Source: Robertmurraya sp. FSL R5-0851 (GTDB lineage: Bacteria; Bacillota; Bacilli; Bacillales; Cytobacillaceae). From it: 64,000 nt of DNA. The notes beneath the pieces are model-generated. The model saw only the letters and a list, made by a program, of their open reading frames with translations. It was not told where the DNA came from and made no database searches. Both the position numbers and the translations under genes were made by a program. The DNA is taken from assembly GCF_038002965.1 (NCBI RefSeq), contig NZ_JBBOOE010000001.1, positions 4,699,935 through 4,763,934 of the forward strand. Reading direction: 5' to 3'. Shown one piece after another: positions 9,708-18,190 of this stretch. Numbering within the stretch: position 1 is the first letter of the stretch; each line of letters starts with the position of its first letter.

Positions 9708-9736
9708 ATTATAAATTCTAATGATCAACTCGTCAA
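9708..9736 (-). promoter_or_regulatory. SigA promoter of the proBA leader
   Basis: On the minus strand TTGACG (9731-9736) and a perfect TATAAT (9708-9713) are separated by 17 bases. Transcription would start just before the T-box Stem I. Confidence 0.9.
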
Positions 9737-9883
9737 GTTAATTTAGTAATAGAACAACCGTTCCACTTTATACCATTTTTTAACAAACTAATTATATAGA
9801 CCCATCAGATTATTTTATTAAAAGGTAGATGGATCCAAGAGAAATTTGTCGAATATTTTATAAATTAGGACTATATAATCAAC

Positions 9884-9936
9884 TTTATAAACCTAATAAT
9901 TTTTTAACACCACCTTTACAATAACCATGCTATATT
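9884..9936 (+). promoter_or_regulatory. Candidate PhoP-box array and extended -10 promoter before the nucleotidase gene
   Basis: Three TTHAYA-like hexamers are spaced at 11 bases: CTAATA (9893-9898, one mismatch), TTAACA (9904-9909) and TTTACA (9915-9920). An additional TTTATA lies at 9884. An extended -10, TGC-TATATT, follows at 9928-9936. This is the layout of Pho-regulon promoters in Bacillus, and a phosphate-releasing secreted enzyme lies downstream. Inference from pattern only. Confidence 0.5.
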
Positions 9937-9988
9937 ACACCTTAGAGACCCTAAATATCTCAATAATAGAATAAGGATGGATGGATCG

Positions 9989-12900
9989 ATGAAACTGCAA
10001 AGCAAAAAGAAAGGTAATAAGATTTTATCTAGCACACTTGCTCTCAGCATGATCGCAGCACCGTTAATACCAACTAATGTACTTGCAGCAAAGTCTTCCG
10101 TTGAAAAAGTTCAATCAGAAGTTGAACTTCGAATCATGGAGACAACTGATATTCATACGAATCTATTAGACTTTGATTATTACAAAAATGCAACTGCTCC
10201 AAAGTTAGGTTTAGCAAAAACGGCAACTCTTGTAAAAGAAGCACGAGCACAGGCAGATAACTCTGTATTAGTAGACAACGGTGACCTCATTCAAGGGACT
10301 CCTCTTGGAACCTACAAAGCCAAGATCGATCCTTTAGAGGACGGAGAAGTTCACCCAGCTATTAAAGCCATGAACTTAATGGGTTATGACATGGCAACCC
10401 TTGGAAACCATGAGTTTAACTACGGTTTAGAATATCTTGATGAAGTTTATGATGATGCGGACTTTTCGTTTGTTAATGCGAACGTTTATGTGGATGATCA
10501 TGATAACGATCCAACCAATGATGTAAATAAATATACACCTTATAAAATCGTTAATAAAAAAGTTAAAGATGAAAACGGCAAAACAGCTGTTATCCAAATC
10601 GGTTATATCGGTTTTGTCCCTCCTCAAATTAATGAGTGGGATAAAGCAAACTTAGATGGCAAAGTCATTACAAAAAATATCGTAGAATCAGCTGAGCGTT
10701 TCGTACCAAAGATGAAGGAAGAAGGAGCTGATGTGATTATCGCAATGGCTCACTCTGGCTTTAGTGGAAGCGAAGCTAACTCAGAAGATACCGTCTATGC
10801 ACTAAGTAAAGTTGATGGAATTGACGCCATTACATTCTCACACACTCATAAAGTATTCCCTGCAAAAGATGTTAGTTCATTAGATGCATTATTTAAAGGT
10901 GCGGATGGACAACCTCTACCTGGCGTAGACAATGCAAAAGGAACCATTAATGGCGTTGCAGCTGTGCAAGCTGGTTACGGTGGTGGAGCACTAGGTATTA
11001 TTGACCTTACACTTCAAAAGATTAAAGGAAAATGGTCTGTTGCGGACTCTCAATCTTCTACACGTGCCATAGATACAGTAAAGCCAGACGAAAAAATTGT
11101 AAAAGCTGTAACAGCTGATCACGAAGCAACCATTGAATATGTAAACACTCCTATCGGAACAACAACCGATGATATCTATAGTTATTTTGCTCTTGTGCAA
11201 GATGATCCATCTATTCAAGTGGTGACAAACGCACAAAAATGGTATGTAGAAAAGTATATTGGTCTAAATAAACCAGAATTAAAAGACCTTCCTATTCTTT
11301 CTGTTGGTGCGCCATTTAAAGCAGGACGAAATGGTTTTGAAGAATATACAGAAATTAAGAAAGGCGATTTGACCATTCGTAGCGCTGGTGATTTATACCT
11401 TTACGACAACACTTTAAAGGCTGTGAAAGTAAAAGGATCGGTTGTTAAGGAATGGATTGAGATGACTGCAGGGAAATTCAATCAAATTGATCCAGCCAAA
11501 ACAGAGGAACAATCGCTTTTAAATCCATCCTTCCCTGTTTATAACTTCGATGTGATTGATGGAGTTGAGTATCAAATTGATGTAACACAGCCTGCTAAGT
11601 ACGATACAAAAGGCAATCTAGTAAACCCAGAATCTAGCCGTGTCATAAACCTAGAATATAACGGTGAGCCAGTTGACCCTGAACAAGAATTTATTGTTGT
11701 AACAAACAACTACCGTGCTGGTGGTGGCGGTAACTTCCCTGGAGTAAAGGGCAGTGAACTAGTAGTTGATTCTGCAGATGAAAACCGTCAAATCTTAATG
11801 GACTATATCTCAGAAGAAAAAGTCATTACACCAACAGTTGATAACAACTGGTCAATCGCACCTATTTCTGGAGATGTGAATGTAACGTTTACCACTTCAC
11901 CAAAGGCAGAGCAATACATTGGTGAAAATAGCCCATTCTCTTATACTGGTAAAACAGATGCAAGTGGATTTGGTATTTTTAATATTAACCTTAACCGCGG
12001 AGTGAAAGTTCAGCTCCTAGGTGTAAATGACTTACATGGTCAGCTAGATACGGTAACCAAATTGGGTACTTCATTGGCTGGACAAATTGAGTATACCGCT
12101 GGTGCGTTAAAACAAGAAGAGGCTACTAACCCTAATACATTAATCGTGCATGCTGGAGATATGATTGGAGGAAGCCCTCTTATTTCGGCTCTTTTCCAAG
12201 ATGAACCAACAATTGAAGTACTAGAGGCAATCGGCTTTGATGCAGGCACTCTAGGAAACCATGAGTTTGATGAAGGAATTGATGAATTAAAACGAATCAT
12301 CAACGGTGGAGACCATCCAAACGGTACCCCTGGTTATGACGGAATGAATTTCCCTCTTGTAGCAGCAAATGCTTATGATACAAGAGACGGTGAGTTAATT
12401 ACTGAGCCATATACTGTACTTGAGACGGGTGGACAAAAGATTGGTGTGATCGGGGTTGTTACTCAAGAAACTCCATCTATGATTGTTAGAAAAGGCAATG
12501 AAACTCTCCAAATTACAGATGAAGTAGCAGCGATTAACAAGTACACAGCTGAATTAAAAGCACAAGATATAGAAGCGATTGTTGTTCTTGCCCATAACCC
12601 TGCGGAACAAGAAGGATACACAGATGCATATGATGCCAGTAAAATTGCAGAACAAGTAAATGATGAGGTTGATATCATTTTTGCCGCTCACAATCATAAG
12701 TATGTGAATCGTGTTGTAGACAATAAGTTAATTGTACAAGCATATTCTTACGGCTCTGCTTTCTCTGATGTCGACCTAGAAATCGACCCTTTCACAGGAG
12801 ATATTTTCAAAAAATCAGCTGAAATTAAAACGGTTTACCAAGATAAGTACACTCCAGATCCAGAAGTTGCTGCCATCATAGAAAAGTACAAAGAAAAGGT

Positions 12901-13495
12901 AGAACCTATTAAAGCACAGGTGGTTGGACAATCTCTTACTACCCTTGAAAAAGGATACCCAACGGTTGCTAGCCAAAATAGTGATTTGCCTCTAGGTAAC
13001 TTAATCGCCGATGGAATGAAAGAGGCCATGGATTCTGACTTTGCATTAATGAACGGTGGTGGGGTTCGCTCTCCGCTTGAAGCAGGTGAAGTCACATATG
13101 GTGATCTATTCGCTATTCAGCCTTTTGGTAATGTCCTGAACAAAGTGAATCTAAGTGGTGCCGATTTACGTGTCATCCTAGATGAACAAATTACAACAAG
13201 AGGTCTTGACTATCATATCTCTGGATTCAAGTATACGTACACATATGACGATTCGGCAAAAATAGGAAAAGTCGTGGACATTACTTTACCAGACGGAACC
13301 CCAATTGACCCAACAAAAGAGTATAGTGTAGTTGTAAACAACTACATGTACGGCAATATCAGTACAAGCATTGGAAAGCTTTCTACCGATATGGAAGTGG
13401 GAGATGTGGATTTAGACGCGACCGTAAAGTTTGTTAAATCATTAACTTCCCCTATCGACTACAAGTCTGAAGGAAGAATTCAAAGAGTATATTAA
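9989..13495 (+). CDS. yfkN: Secreted two-domain 2',3'-cyclic phosphodiesterase / 3'- and 5'-nucleotidase (YfkN-like)
   Basis: It should release phosphate from extracellular nucleotides. After a signal peptide (KKKGNK then a hydrophobic stretch ending VLAAKS) come a metallophosphoesterase domain (about 45-310; TTDIHTN, GNHEFNYG), its 5'-nucleotidase C domain (about 375-600), then a second phosphoesterase (about 670-930; GVNDLHGQLD, GNHEFDEG) and a second 5'-nucleotidase C domain (about 960-1150). B. subtilis YfkN has the same plan but is longer and sortase-anchored; this protein ends SEGRIQRVY with no LPXTG or tail, so it is probably released. The start at 9989 has AAGGATGG at eight bases; an ATG at 9977 overlaps that site. 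Candidate PhoP boxes lie upstream. Confidence 0.9.
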   Translation: MKLQSKKKGNKILSSTLALSMIAAPLIPTNVLAAKSSVEKVQSEVELRIMETTDIHTNLLDFDYYKNATAPKLGLAKTATLVKEARAQADNSVLVDNGDLIQGTPLGTYKAKIDPLEDGEVHPAIKAMNLMGYDMATLGNHEFNYGLEYLDEVYDDADFSFVNANVYVDDHDNDPTNDVNKYTPYKIVNKKVKDENGKTAVIQIGYIGFVPPQINEWDKANLDGKVITKNIVESAERFVPKMKEEGADVIIAMAHSGFSGSEANSEDTVYALSKVDGIDAITFSHTHKVFPAKDVSSLDALFKGADGQPLPGVDNAKGTINGVAAVQAGYGGGALGIIDLTLQKIKGKWSVADSQSSTRAIDTVKPDEKIVKAVTADHEATIEYVNTPIGTTTDDIYSYFALVQDDPSIQVVTNAQKWYVEKYIGLNKPELKDLPILSVGAPFKAGRNGFEEYTEIKKGDLTIRSAGDLYLYDNTLKAVKVKGSVVKEWIEMTAGKFNQIDPAKTEEQSLLNPSFPVYNFDVIDGVEYQIDVTQPAKYDTKGNLVNPESSRVINLEYNGEPVDPEQEFIVVTNNYRAGGGGNFPGVKGSELVVDSADENRQILMDYISEEKVITPTVDNNWSIAPISGDVNVTFTTSPKAEQYIGENSPFSYTGKTDASGFGIFNINLNRGVKVQLLGVNDLHGQLDTVTKLGTSLAGQIEYTAGALKQEEATNPNTLIVHAGDMIGGSPLISALFQDEPTIEVLEAIGFDAGTLGNHEFDEGIDELKRIINGGDHPNGTPGYDGMNFPLVAANAYDTRDGELITEPYTVLETGGQKIGVIGVVTQETPSMIVRKGNETLQITDEVAAINKYTAELKAQDIEAIVVLAHNPAEQEGYTDAYDASKIAEQVNDEVDIIFAAHNHKYVNRVVDNKLIVQAYSYGSAFSDVDLEIDPFTGDIFKKSAEIKTVYQDKYTPDPEVAAIIEKYKEKVEPIKAQVVGQSLTTLEKGYPTVASQNSDLPLGNLIADGMKEAMDSDFALMNGGGVRSPLEAGEVTYGDLFAIQPFGNVLNKVNLSGADLRVILDEQITTRGLDYHISGFKYTYTYDDSAKIGKVVDITLPDGTPIDPTKEYSVVVNNYMYGNISTSIGKLSTDMEVGDVDLDATVKFVKSLTSPIDYKSEGRIQRVY

Positions 13496-13499
13496 AATC

Positions 13500-13537
13500 A
13501 AAGCTCTCAGGAGAGAATGTTCTCTTGAGAGCTTTTT
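13500..13537 (+). terminator. Terminator of the nucleotidase gene
   Basis: A stem of about 14 bp (AAAGCTCTCAgGAGA / TCTCtTGAGAGCTTT) followed by T residues lies five bases past the stop codon. Confidence 0.9.
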
Positions 13538-13585
13538 CTTGTTCGTTTATTTAGTTATAACTTACCCTGATATATCAGAAAAATC

Positions 13586-13615
13586 TTGATATTTACGACT
13601 GACACGCGTTATATC
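13586..13615 (+). promoter_or_regulatory. Candidate promoter of proHJA
   Basis: TTGATA at 13586-13591 and TATATC at 13610-13615 (18-base spacing; TTATAT at 13609 gives 17) precede proH by about 170 bases. Osmotically induced proHJ operons use SigA-type promoters with imperfect boxes, which fits. The leader between this site and 13788 shows no T-box. Confidence 0.4.
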
Positions 13616-13787
13616 ATGCTGAGAGGCTTTCTCGAGGCTACAACTCCATATATTAACGCTTACACTAACTAATTGGAAGAAATGCTCCTAACATTTCTTG
13701 AACCCCTTGAATATGGAAACCACCGTGTTAGTATTAAATTCTGAGATAAATTACGAACAAAAATACGAACAAAATTGGAGAGATGAG

Positions 13788-14644
13788 ATGCTACACAATA
13801 AGAAAGTTGCCTTTATCGGTGCAGGTTCTATGGCTGAAGCAATGATTGCTGGTTTAGTTCAATCAGAAAGGATTACACCAGAAAACATTATTGCTACAAA
13901 CCGTTCAAATGCTCAAAAGCTAACTGCACTTGAATCAAAGTATGGAATTAGAGGGATAAAACTTGAATATTTACCGTTTGACCAAATAGATATTTTTATT
14001 TTGGCCATGAAGCCAAAAGATGTGGATCAAGCATTACACTATTTAAAACACCAAATTAAATCAAACCAACTTATTTTATCCGTTTTAGCTGGAATTACAA
14101 CAACATACCTAGAACAAAACCTTCATGATGACCAGCAAGTAGTTCGAGTGATGCCGAATACATCAAGTGCAATCGGTGAATCCACTACTGCCATATCCCC
14201 AGGTCATAAAACAACAGAAATTCATGTCTATGAAACGAAAGAGTTACTCAATTGCATCGGTTCGGTCTTTCAGATTGATGAGAAGAATATGGATATTTTC
14301 ACAGGACTTGCGGGAAGTGGCCCAGCCTATTTTTATTATTTAATGGAGCATATGGAATTACAAGGTGCCAAAGCTGGCTTTGACATACAAACCACCAGGC
14401 AAATTATCGCTCAAACGATTGTCGGTGCTGCAAGAATGGTTCAGGAACAAGATGAAACACCTGCCGTTTTGAGAGAAAAAGTGACCTCCCTAATGGCACC
14501 ACTGCTGCTGGCCTACAGGCATTAGATCTGAATGGTGGAGGAATAGCAATAGCTAAAGCGGTTGAGTTTGCTGCTAAACGTTCAAAAGAAATCAGCGAGC
14601 AGATTAAAGAAAGTCTCTTAGTTAGATCCACTACAAATAAGTAA
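13788..14644 (+). pseudogene. proH: Pyrroline-5-carboxylate reductase ProH, frameshifted near the C terminus
   Basis: The intact enzyme reduces pyrroline-5-carboxylate to proline. The start at 13788 follows GGAG; residues 1-12 (MLHNKKVAFIGA) begin the Rossmann motif. The frame runs through AGSGPAYFYYLMEHME and REKVTS, then enters an unrelated tail, LMAPLLLAYRH, and stops at 14525. In the neighbouring frame the conserved family segment continues: PNGTTAAGLQALDLNGGGIA, then AKAVEFAAKRSKEIS, to a stop at 14642-14644. One missing C in the CCC run at 14488-14490 accounts for the shift. The lost part holds the P5CR signature and helps form the dimer, so the product is likely inactive. A sequencing error in the homopolymer is the alternative. 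Confidence 0.85.
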
Positions 14645-14675
14645 GGAAAGATAAATTTATATCAGGAGTGATAAA

Positions 14676-15806
14676 ATGACGACCCTTGAAAACAGGAAGA
14701 AACGGGTTGTAATAAAAGTAGGAAGCAGTTCTTTAACCAGTCGACATGGAGAAATTAGTCGGCGAAAACTGGAAAAATTAGCGGATGAGATTGCTCTTTT
14801 AAAGGATGCTGGACATGAAATCGTATTTGTATCCTCCGGAGCTGTGGCGGCTGGGTATCGTAAACTAGGCTGCATTAACCGCCCCACATCTCTCCCAGAG
14901 AAACAAGCGGCAGCCTCTATTGGGCAAGGACTACTAATTGAAGCCTATTCAGAGATTTTCTTATCCCACGGGTATATCGCCTCACAGATATTAATTACAC
15001 GTAGTGATTTTTCAGATGAAACCCGCTATCACAATGTTCGAAACACACTAAACGTATTATTAGAACGAGGAATTATACCTATTGTTAATGAAAACGACAC
15101 TGTCACAGTCGACAGGTTAAAGTTTGGTGATAACGATACATTATCAGCTAAAGTGGCTGGTTTAATTGAAGCTGACCAATTGATTATTTTATCTGATATC
15201 GAAGGACTATACGATTCAGATCCCCGCAAAAATGAACAGGCCAAACTTTTAGAAAAAGTATACGAAATCACACCTGAAATTGAACAAGGTGCAGGTGGAT
15301 CCGGAAGTGTGGTTGGAACAGGAGGCATGAAGTCGAAGATTGATGCTGTGAAAATTGCTATGGCTTCAGGTATTCGTACGTTTCTTGGTAAAGCCACCAT
15401 TTCAAATATACTAAATGATGCTGTTCAAGGTACCGCCAAAGGAACATATTTCGAAGTTTCTACCGAGACGGTTAATTTAGATCAAAAGAAACAATGGATT
15501 GCCTTTCACTCCGGTCCAAAGGGAGAGATTTTCATCAACGAACACGGAAAACTCTCTATTGTTGAATGTAAACAGAGCATTCTATCCTCCCATATTGAGA
15601 AGGTGAATGGACGGTTTGAAAAAGGTTCTGTTATTCGAATCTTAGACCACCAGGGCGAAAGAGTGGGATTAGGTGTAGTGAATTATTCAACGGAAGAACT
15701 TGAACGAATAATGAATTCTATAGGTGAAGAATTGAGTAATGATGAGGTTGTTCCAATCGAACACTTTGTTTGCGAATTAGAACTATCCCTACCTGTGGTC
15801 ATATAA
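14676..15806 (+). CDS. proJ: Glutamate 5-kinase, osmostress-type paralogue
   Basis: The 376-residue protein repeats the ProB plan: kinase domain ([49 protein letters not shown]) and C-terminal PUA domain (about 275-370). It lies between proH and a second proA with its own AGGAG site. In B. subtilis and B. licheniformis such proHJ(A) operons make the large proline pool used as compatible solute, with kinases little inhibited by proline. Here the gene order plus the lack of a T-box argue for that role; osmotic induction itself is not visible in the sequence. Confidence 0.88.
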   Translation: MTTLENRKKRVVIKVGSSSLTSRHGEISRRKLEKLADEIALLKDAGHEIVFVSSGAVAAGYRKLGCINRPTSLPEKQAAASIGQGLLIEAYSEIFLSHGYIASQILITRSDFSDETRYHNVRNTLNVLLERGIIPIVNENDTVTVDRLKFGDNDTLSAKVAGLIEADQLIILSDIEGLYDSDPRKNEQAKLLEKVYEITPEIEQGAGGSGSVVGTGGMKSKIDAVKIAMASGIRTFLGKATISNILNDAVQGTAKGTYFEVSTETVNLDQKKQWIAFHSGPKGEIFINEHGKLSIVECKQSILSSHIEKVNGRFEKGSVIRILDHQGERVGLGVVNYSTEELERIMNSIGEELSNDEVVPIEHFVCELELSLPVVI

Positions 15807-15819
15807 AAGGAGGAGTTAT

Positions 15820-17082
15820 ATGTCAGTAACTACAGAATTTACAAGTGTCGAAGCGCAAGCCATTGCTGCTAAAAAAGCAGCAAAAGTCCTTAGCCAACTA
15901 TCAACTGCAGAAAAAAATGAAGTATTACATGTTTTAGCCGATGCATTAGAAAAAAAGACAAACGTGATTTTAGAGGCAAATCAGCTTGATTTAGATACGG
16001 GTCGAGCCAAAGGCTATGACGCCGCCTACATGGATCGCCTGGCCCTCTCTAAAGAAAGAATATCGGAATTTGCAGAAGGTCTCAGGCAAGTAGCTACACT
16101 AGAGGACCCAACGGGGAAAATTCTATCAAGTTGGACATTAGATAATGGTTTATTAGTTGAAAAGGTATCCGTTCCATTAGGTGTTATTGGGATGATCTAT
16201 GAAGCACGTCCTAATGTAACCGTTGATGCCACCGGTCTTGCCCTTAAATCAGGTAATGCTATTGTTTTAAAAGGAGGATCATCTGCTTTATCATCAAACC
16301 AAGCGATCGTTCAAGTCATGCATGAAGCACTAGATCACACATTGGTCCCAGGAGAGGCTGTTCAATTCATCGCAAGTACAAATCGCGAAGCTACTCAGCA
16401 GCTTTTCACTATGAAGGAACATATTGATGTACTCATCCCTAGAGGTGGTGCTTCTCTTATAAATGCGGTCGTAAATCAAGCAACCATTCCTGTACTCGAA
16501 ACTGGAGTTGGAAACTGCCACTTATACATTGATGTTGAAGCAGATGTTGATAAAGCATTAAACATACTCATTAATGCGAAAACGGACCGTCCTGCTGTAT
16601 GTAATGCGTTAGAGACAGCTATTATTCATAAAGACTGGCTTATCAAAAACAAGAGTCATCTCGTTGATATTTTTAATAAACATGGTATTACTGTTCATGG
16701 CGATGAAATGGCTCAAACTTATATTCCCAATGCGGTCCCAGCAACAGAGAAAGATTGGGCAAACGAGTATTTAAGCTTAGATTTAGCCATCAAAACCGTT
16801 AATAACGTCGAAGAAGCCATTGACCATATTGAAACATACGGAACCAAGCACTCTGAAGCAATTGTAACTGAGAACAAAGAAACAGCGAAAAAGTTTATGA
16901 GTTTAGTAGATGCTTCCGCCCTATACCACAATGCATCCACACGGTTTACAGATGGCGGAGCACTTGGATTTGGAGCAGAGATAGGAATATCCACTCAAAA
17001 ATTACATGCTCGCGGACCAATGGGTTTACCTGCCTTAACAACGGTGAAATTTATAATGTCTGGTAACGGACAAATACGATGA
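15820..17082 (+). CDS. proA: Glutamate-5-semialdehyde dehydrogenase, osmostress-operon copy
   Basis: The 420-residue ProA has [32 protein letters not shown], the catalytic-Cys region RPAVCNALETA and the closing [15 protein letters not shown]. It starts 13 bases after proJ behind AAAGGAGGAG. Together with proH and proJ it gives the proHJA gene order described as proHJAA in B. licheniformis, where the osmostress operon carries its own proA. It differs at many positions from the proA at 7055-8302, so this is an old paralogue and not an assembly duplicate. Confidence 0.93.
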   Translation: MSVTTEFTSVEAQAIAAKKAAKVLSQLSTAEKNEVLHVLADALEKKTNVILEANQLDLDTGRAKGYDAAYMDRLALSKERISEFAEGLRQVATLEDPTGKILSSWTLDNGLLVEKVSVPLGVIGMIYEARPNVTVDATGLALKSGNAIVLKGGSSALSSNQAIVQVMHEALDHTLVPGEAVQFIASTNREATQQLFTMKEHIDVLIPRGGASLINAVVNQATIPVLETGVGNCHLYIDVEADVDKALNILINAKTDRPAVCNALETAIIHKDWLIKNKSHLVDIFNKHGITVHGDEMAQTYIPNAVPATEKDWANEYLSLDLAIKTVNNVEEAIDHIETYGTKHSEAIVTENKETAKKFMSLVDASALYHNASTRFTDGGALGFGAEIGISTQKLHARGPMGLPALTTVKFIMSGNGQIR

Positions 17083-17090
17083 ACGAACGA

Positions 17091-17130
17091 AAGGACGATC
17101 ATGAGCACATCCCTCATCATGATCGTCCTT
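17091..17130 (+). terminator. Terminator of proHJA
   Basis: A perfect 14-bp stem (AAGGACGATCATGA / TCATGATCGTCCTT) ends 48 bases after the proA stop and is followed by CTCGTTTTATT. It lies between convergent genes and could serve both. Confidence 0.85.
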
Positions 17131-17139
17131 CTCGTTTTA

Positions 17140-17415
17140 TTACACCCATAACATAAATACAGCAAAGGCAATGACCCATACCAGCGGAACCAAATTAAAA
17201 ATAACAGCAAGATTCTTTCTTTTTCGATGGAATACCCAAGAAAGAATCGAGCCAACAATGACTGCAACTGGATATAAGGTAATAGTGATGACAAATAAAG
17301 AATTATAGAGACCTATGCCAGCATCAAAGCTCATAAAAGACATACCCCAAATAACAAACCAAGGCAGTAAAGATAGGACATAAAGAACTTGAGTAATAAT
17401 CAAAAATGGCTTCAC
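17140..17415 (-). CDS. Small integral membrane protein of unknown function
   Basis: About 91 residues with three hydrophobic segments (FLIITQVLYVLSLLPWFVIWG; LFVITITLYPVAVIVGSIL; LAVIFNLVPLVWVIAFAVF) and a basic patch HRKRKN between segments two and three. The start is probably GTG at 17415, six bases after GGAGGAG; an ATG at 17430 directly overlaps that site. I do not recognise a named family. It stands alone, convergent with proHJA. Confidence 0.65.
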   Translation of the reverse strand: MKPFLIITQVLYVLSLLPWFVIWGMSFMSFDAGIGLYNSLFVITITLYPVAVIVGSILSWVFHRKRKNLAVIFNLVPLVWVIAFAVFMLWV

Positions 17416-17558
17416 TTGTATCTCCTCCATACAAACAATGACCTTATTAATTATGAAATCTTAATACACAAAGTAAGTATATTACAAGATATATATAATC
17501 ATTCGAGTGGCAAAAGGTTGTTAATACTTCCTGGGAAATTTTTTTAGGATAATAAATA

Positions 17559-17588
17559 ATCCCTTCATCTAGATATAGATAAAGGGAT
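17559..17588 (-). terminator. Terminator of the parM-parR unit
   Basis: A stem (ATCCCTTTATCTA / TAGATGAAGGGAT) lies nine bases beyond the parR-like stop on the minus strand and is followed by TATTTATT. Confidence 0.7.
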
Positions 17589-17597
17589 ATGGTATGA

Positions 17598-18182
17598 CTA
17601 TTTATTCATTTTTGAGAGAAAGTCACCTAAGAGACTATCAAGGTCATTTTCGTAATCTTGGTCCTCGTCCGTTGCTTCTGGTTCTTCCTGGCTGATACTT
17701 TCCCAACTAAAGGCATCCAAATCGTCTTCTGACGCCTCGGGCTCTTTTGAAACAGCTATTTCAGGAATTGGATCATTCAAATGTTCATCAAGATCAGATA
17801 CCTCTTCCTGTAAATATAAGGCATCCGATATATCAAGAGCATTACTATTCAAGGACGCTAGCAAAGCGGTGGCTCGAACAGGATCTGTTAAAAGTTGGTA
17901 CATGATACTTCCAAGCAAAGCCTCTGAATGCTCATGCTTTAACCAGTTTCGTTGGGATTTGCTTAATTTATGAGGAATGGGAATCGTGATTGTTTCCTGC
18001 TCCTTAGACGAAGACTGGCTAACTCCCTGCATGACAAACTCCGCTATTTTACTAGAAAAATTTCTTCTTTCGGTTTCCTTCAACTTTTGTAAATACTTTA
18101 ATAAATGATCAGGTGTATCAGATGGAATTCGAAAGGAGATTGCTTGGCCCCTCTTCACTTCATTGGAAGCTAATTTTTTCAT
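17598..18182 (-). CDS. parR: ParR-like DNA-binding adaptor of a type II partition system
   Basis: The 194-residue protein begins with a basic stretch and GQAISFRIPSD (residues 12-22), a beta-strand as in ribbon-helix-helix ParR proteins, followed by helices with LLKYLQKLKE and FSSKIAEFVMQGV. The middle is less clear; residues 125-180 are strongly acidic and end in a short amphipathic stretch, DLDSLLGDFLSKMNK. In plasmid ParMRC systems ParR binds the centromere with its N-terminal domain and caps ParM filaments with a C-terminal helix after a flexible linker; the layout here fits. It starts 8 bases after the parM stop, behind AGGTG. The assignment rests on position, domain plan and the N-terminal motif; identity to known ParR was not tested. 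Confidence 0.7.
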   Translation of the reverse strand: MKKLASNEVKRGQAISFRIPSDTPDHLLKYLQKLKETERRNFSSKIAEFVMQGVSQSSSKEQETITIPIPHKLSKSQRNWLKHEHSEALLGSIMYQLLTDPVRATALLASLNSNALDISDALYLQEEVSDLDEHLNDPIPEIAVSKEPEASEDDLDAFSWESISQEEPEATDEDQDYENDLDSLLGDFLSKMNK

Positions 18183-18190
18183 ATGATCAC

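Noticed and set aside
12040..13095. Long minus-strand open frames inside the nucleotidase gene.
   Set aside because: They are antisense shadows without ribosome sites or recognisable protein features; the plus-strand frame is a clear two-domain enzyme.
7055..17082. Duplicate proB and proA could be an assembly duplication.
   Set aside because: The copies differ at many residues and in strand, leader and neighbours; they are true paralogues.
17526..17539. ACTTCCTGGGAAAT resembles the Noc binding site ATTTCCCGGGAAAT.
   Set aside because: Two mismatches, one in the central CCCGGG; too weak to call without binding data.
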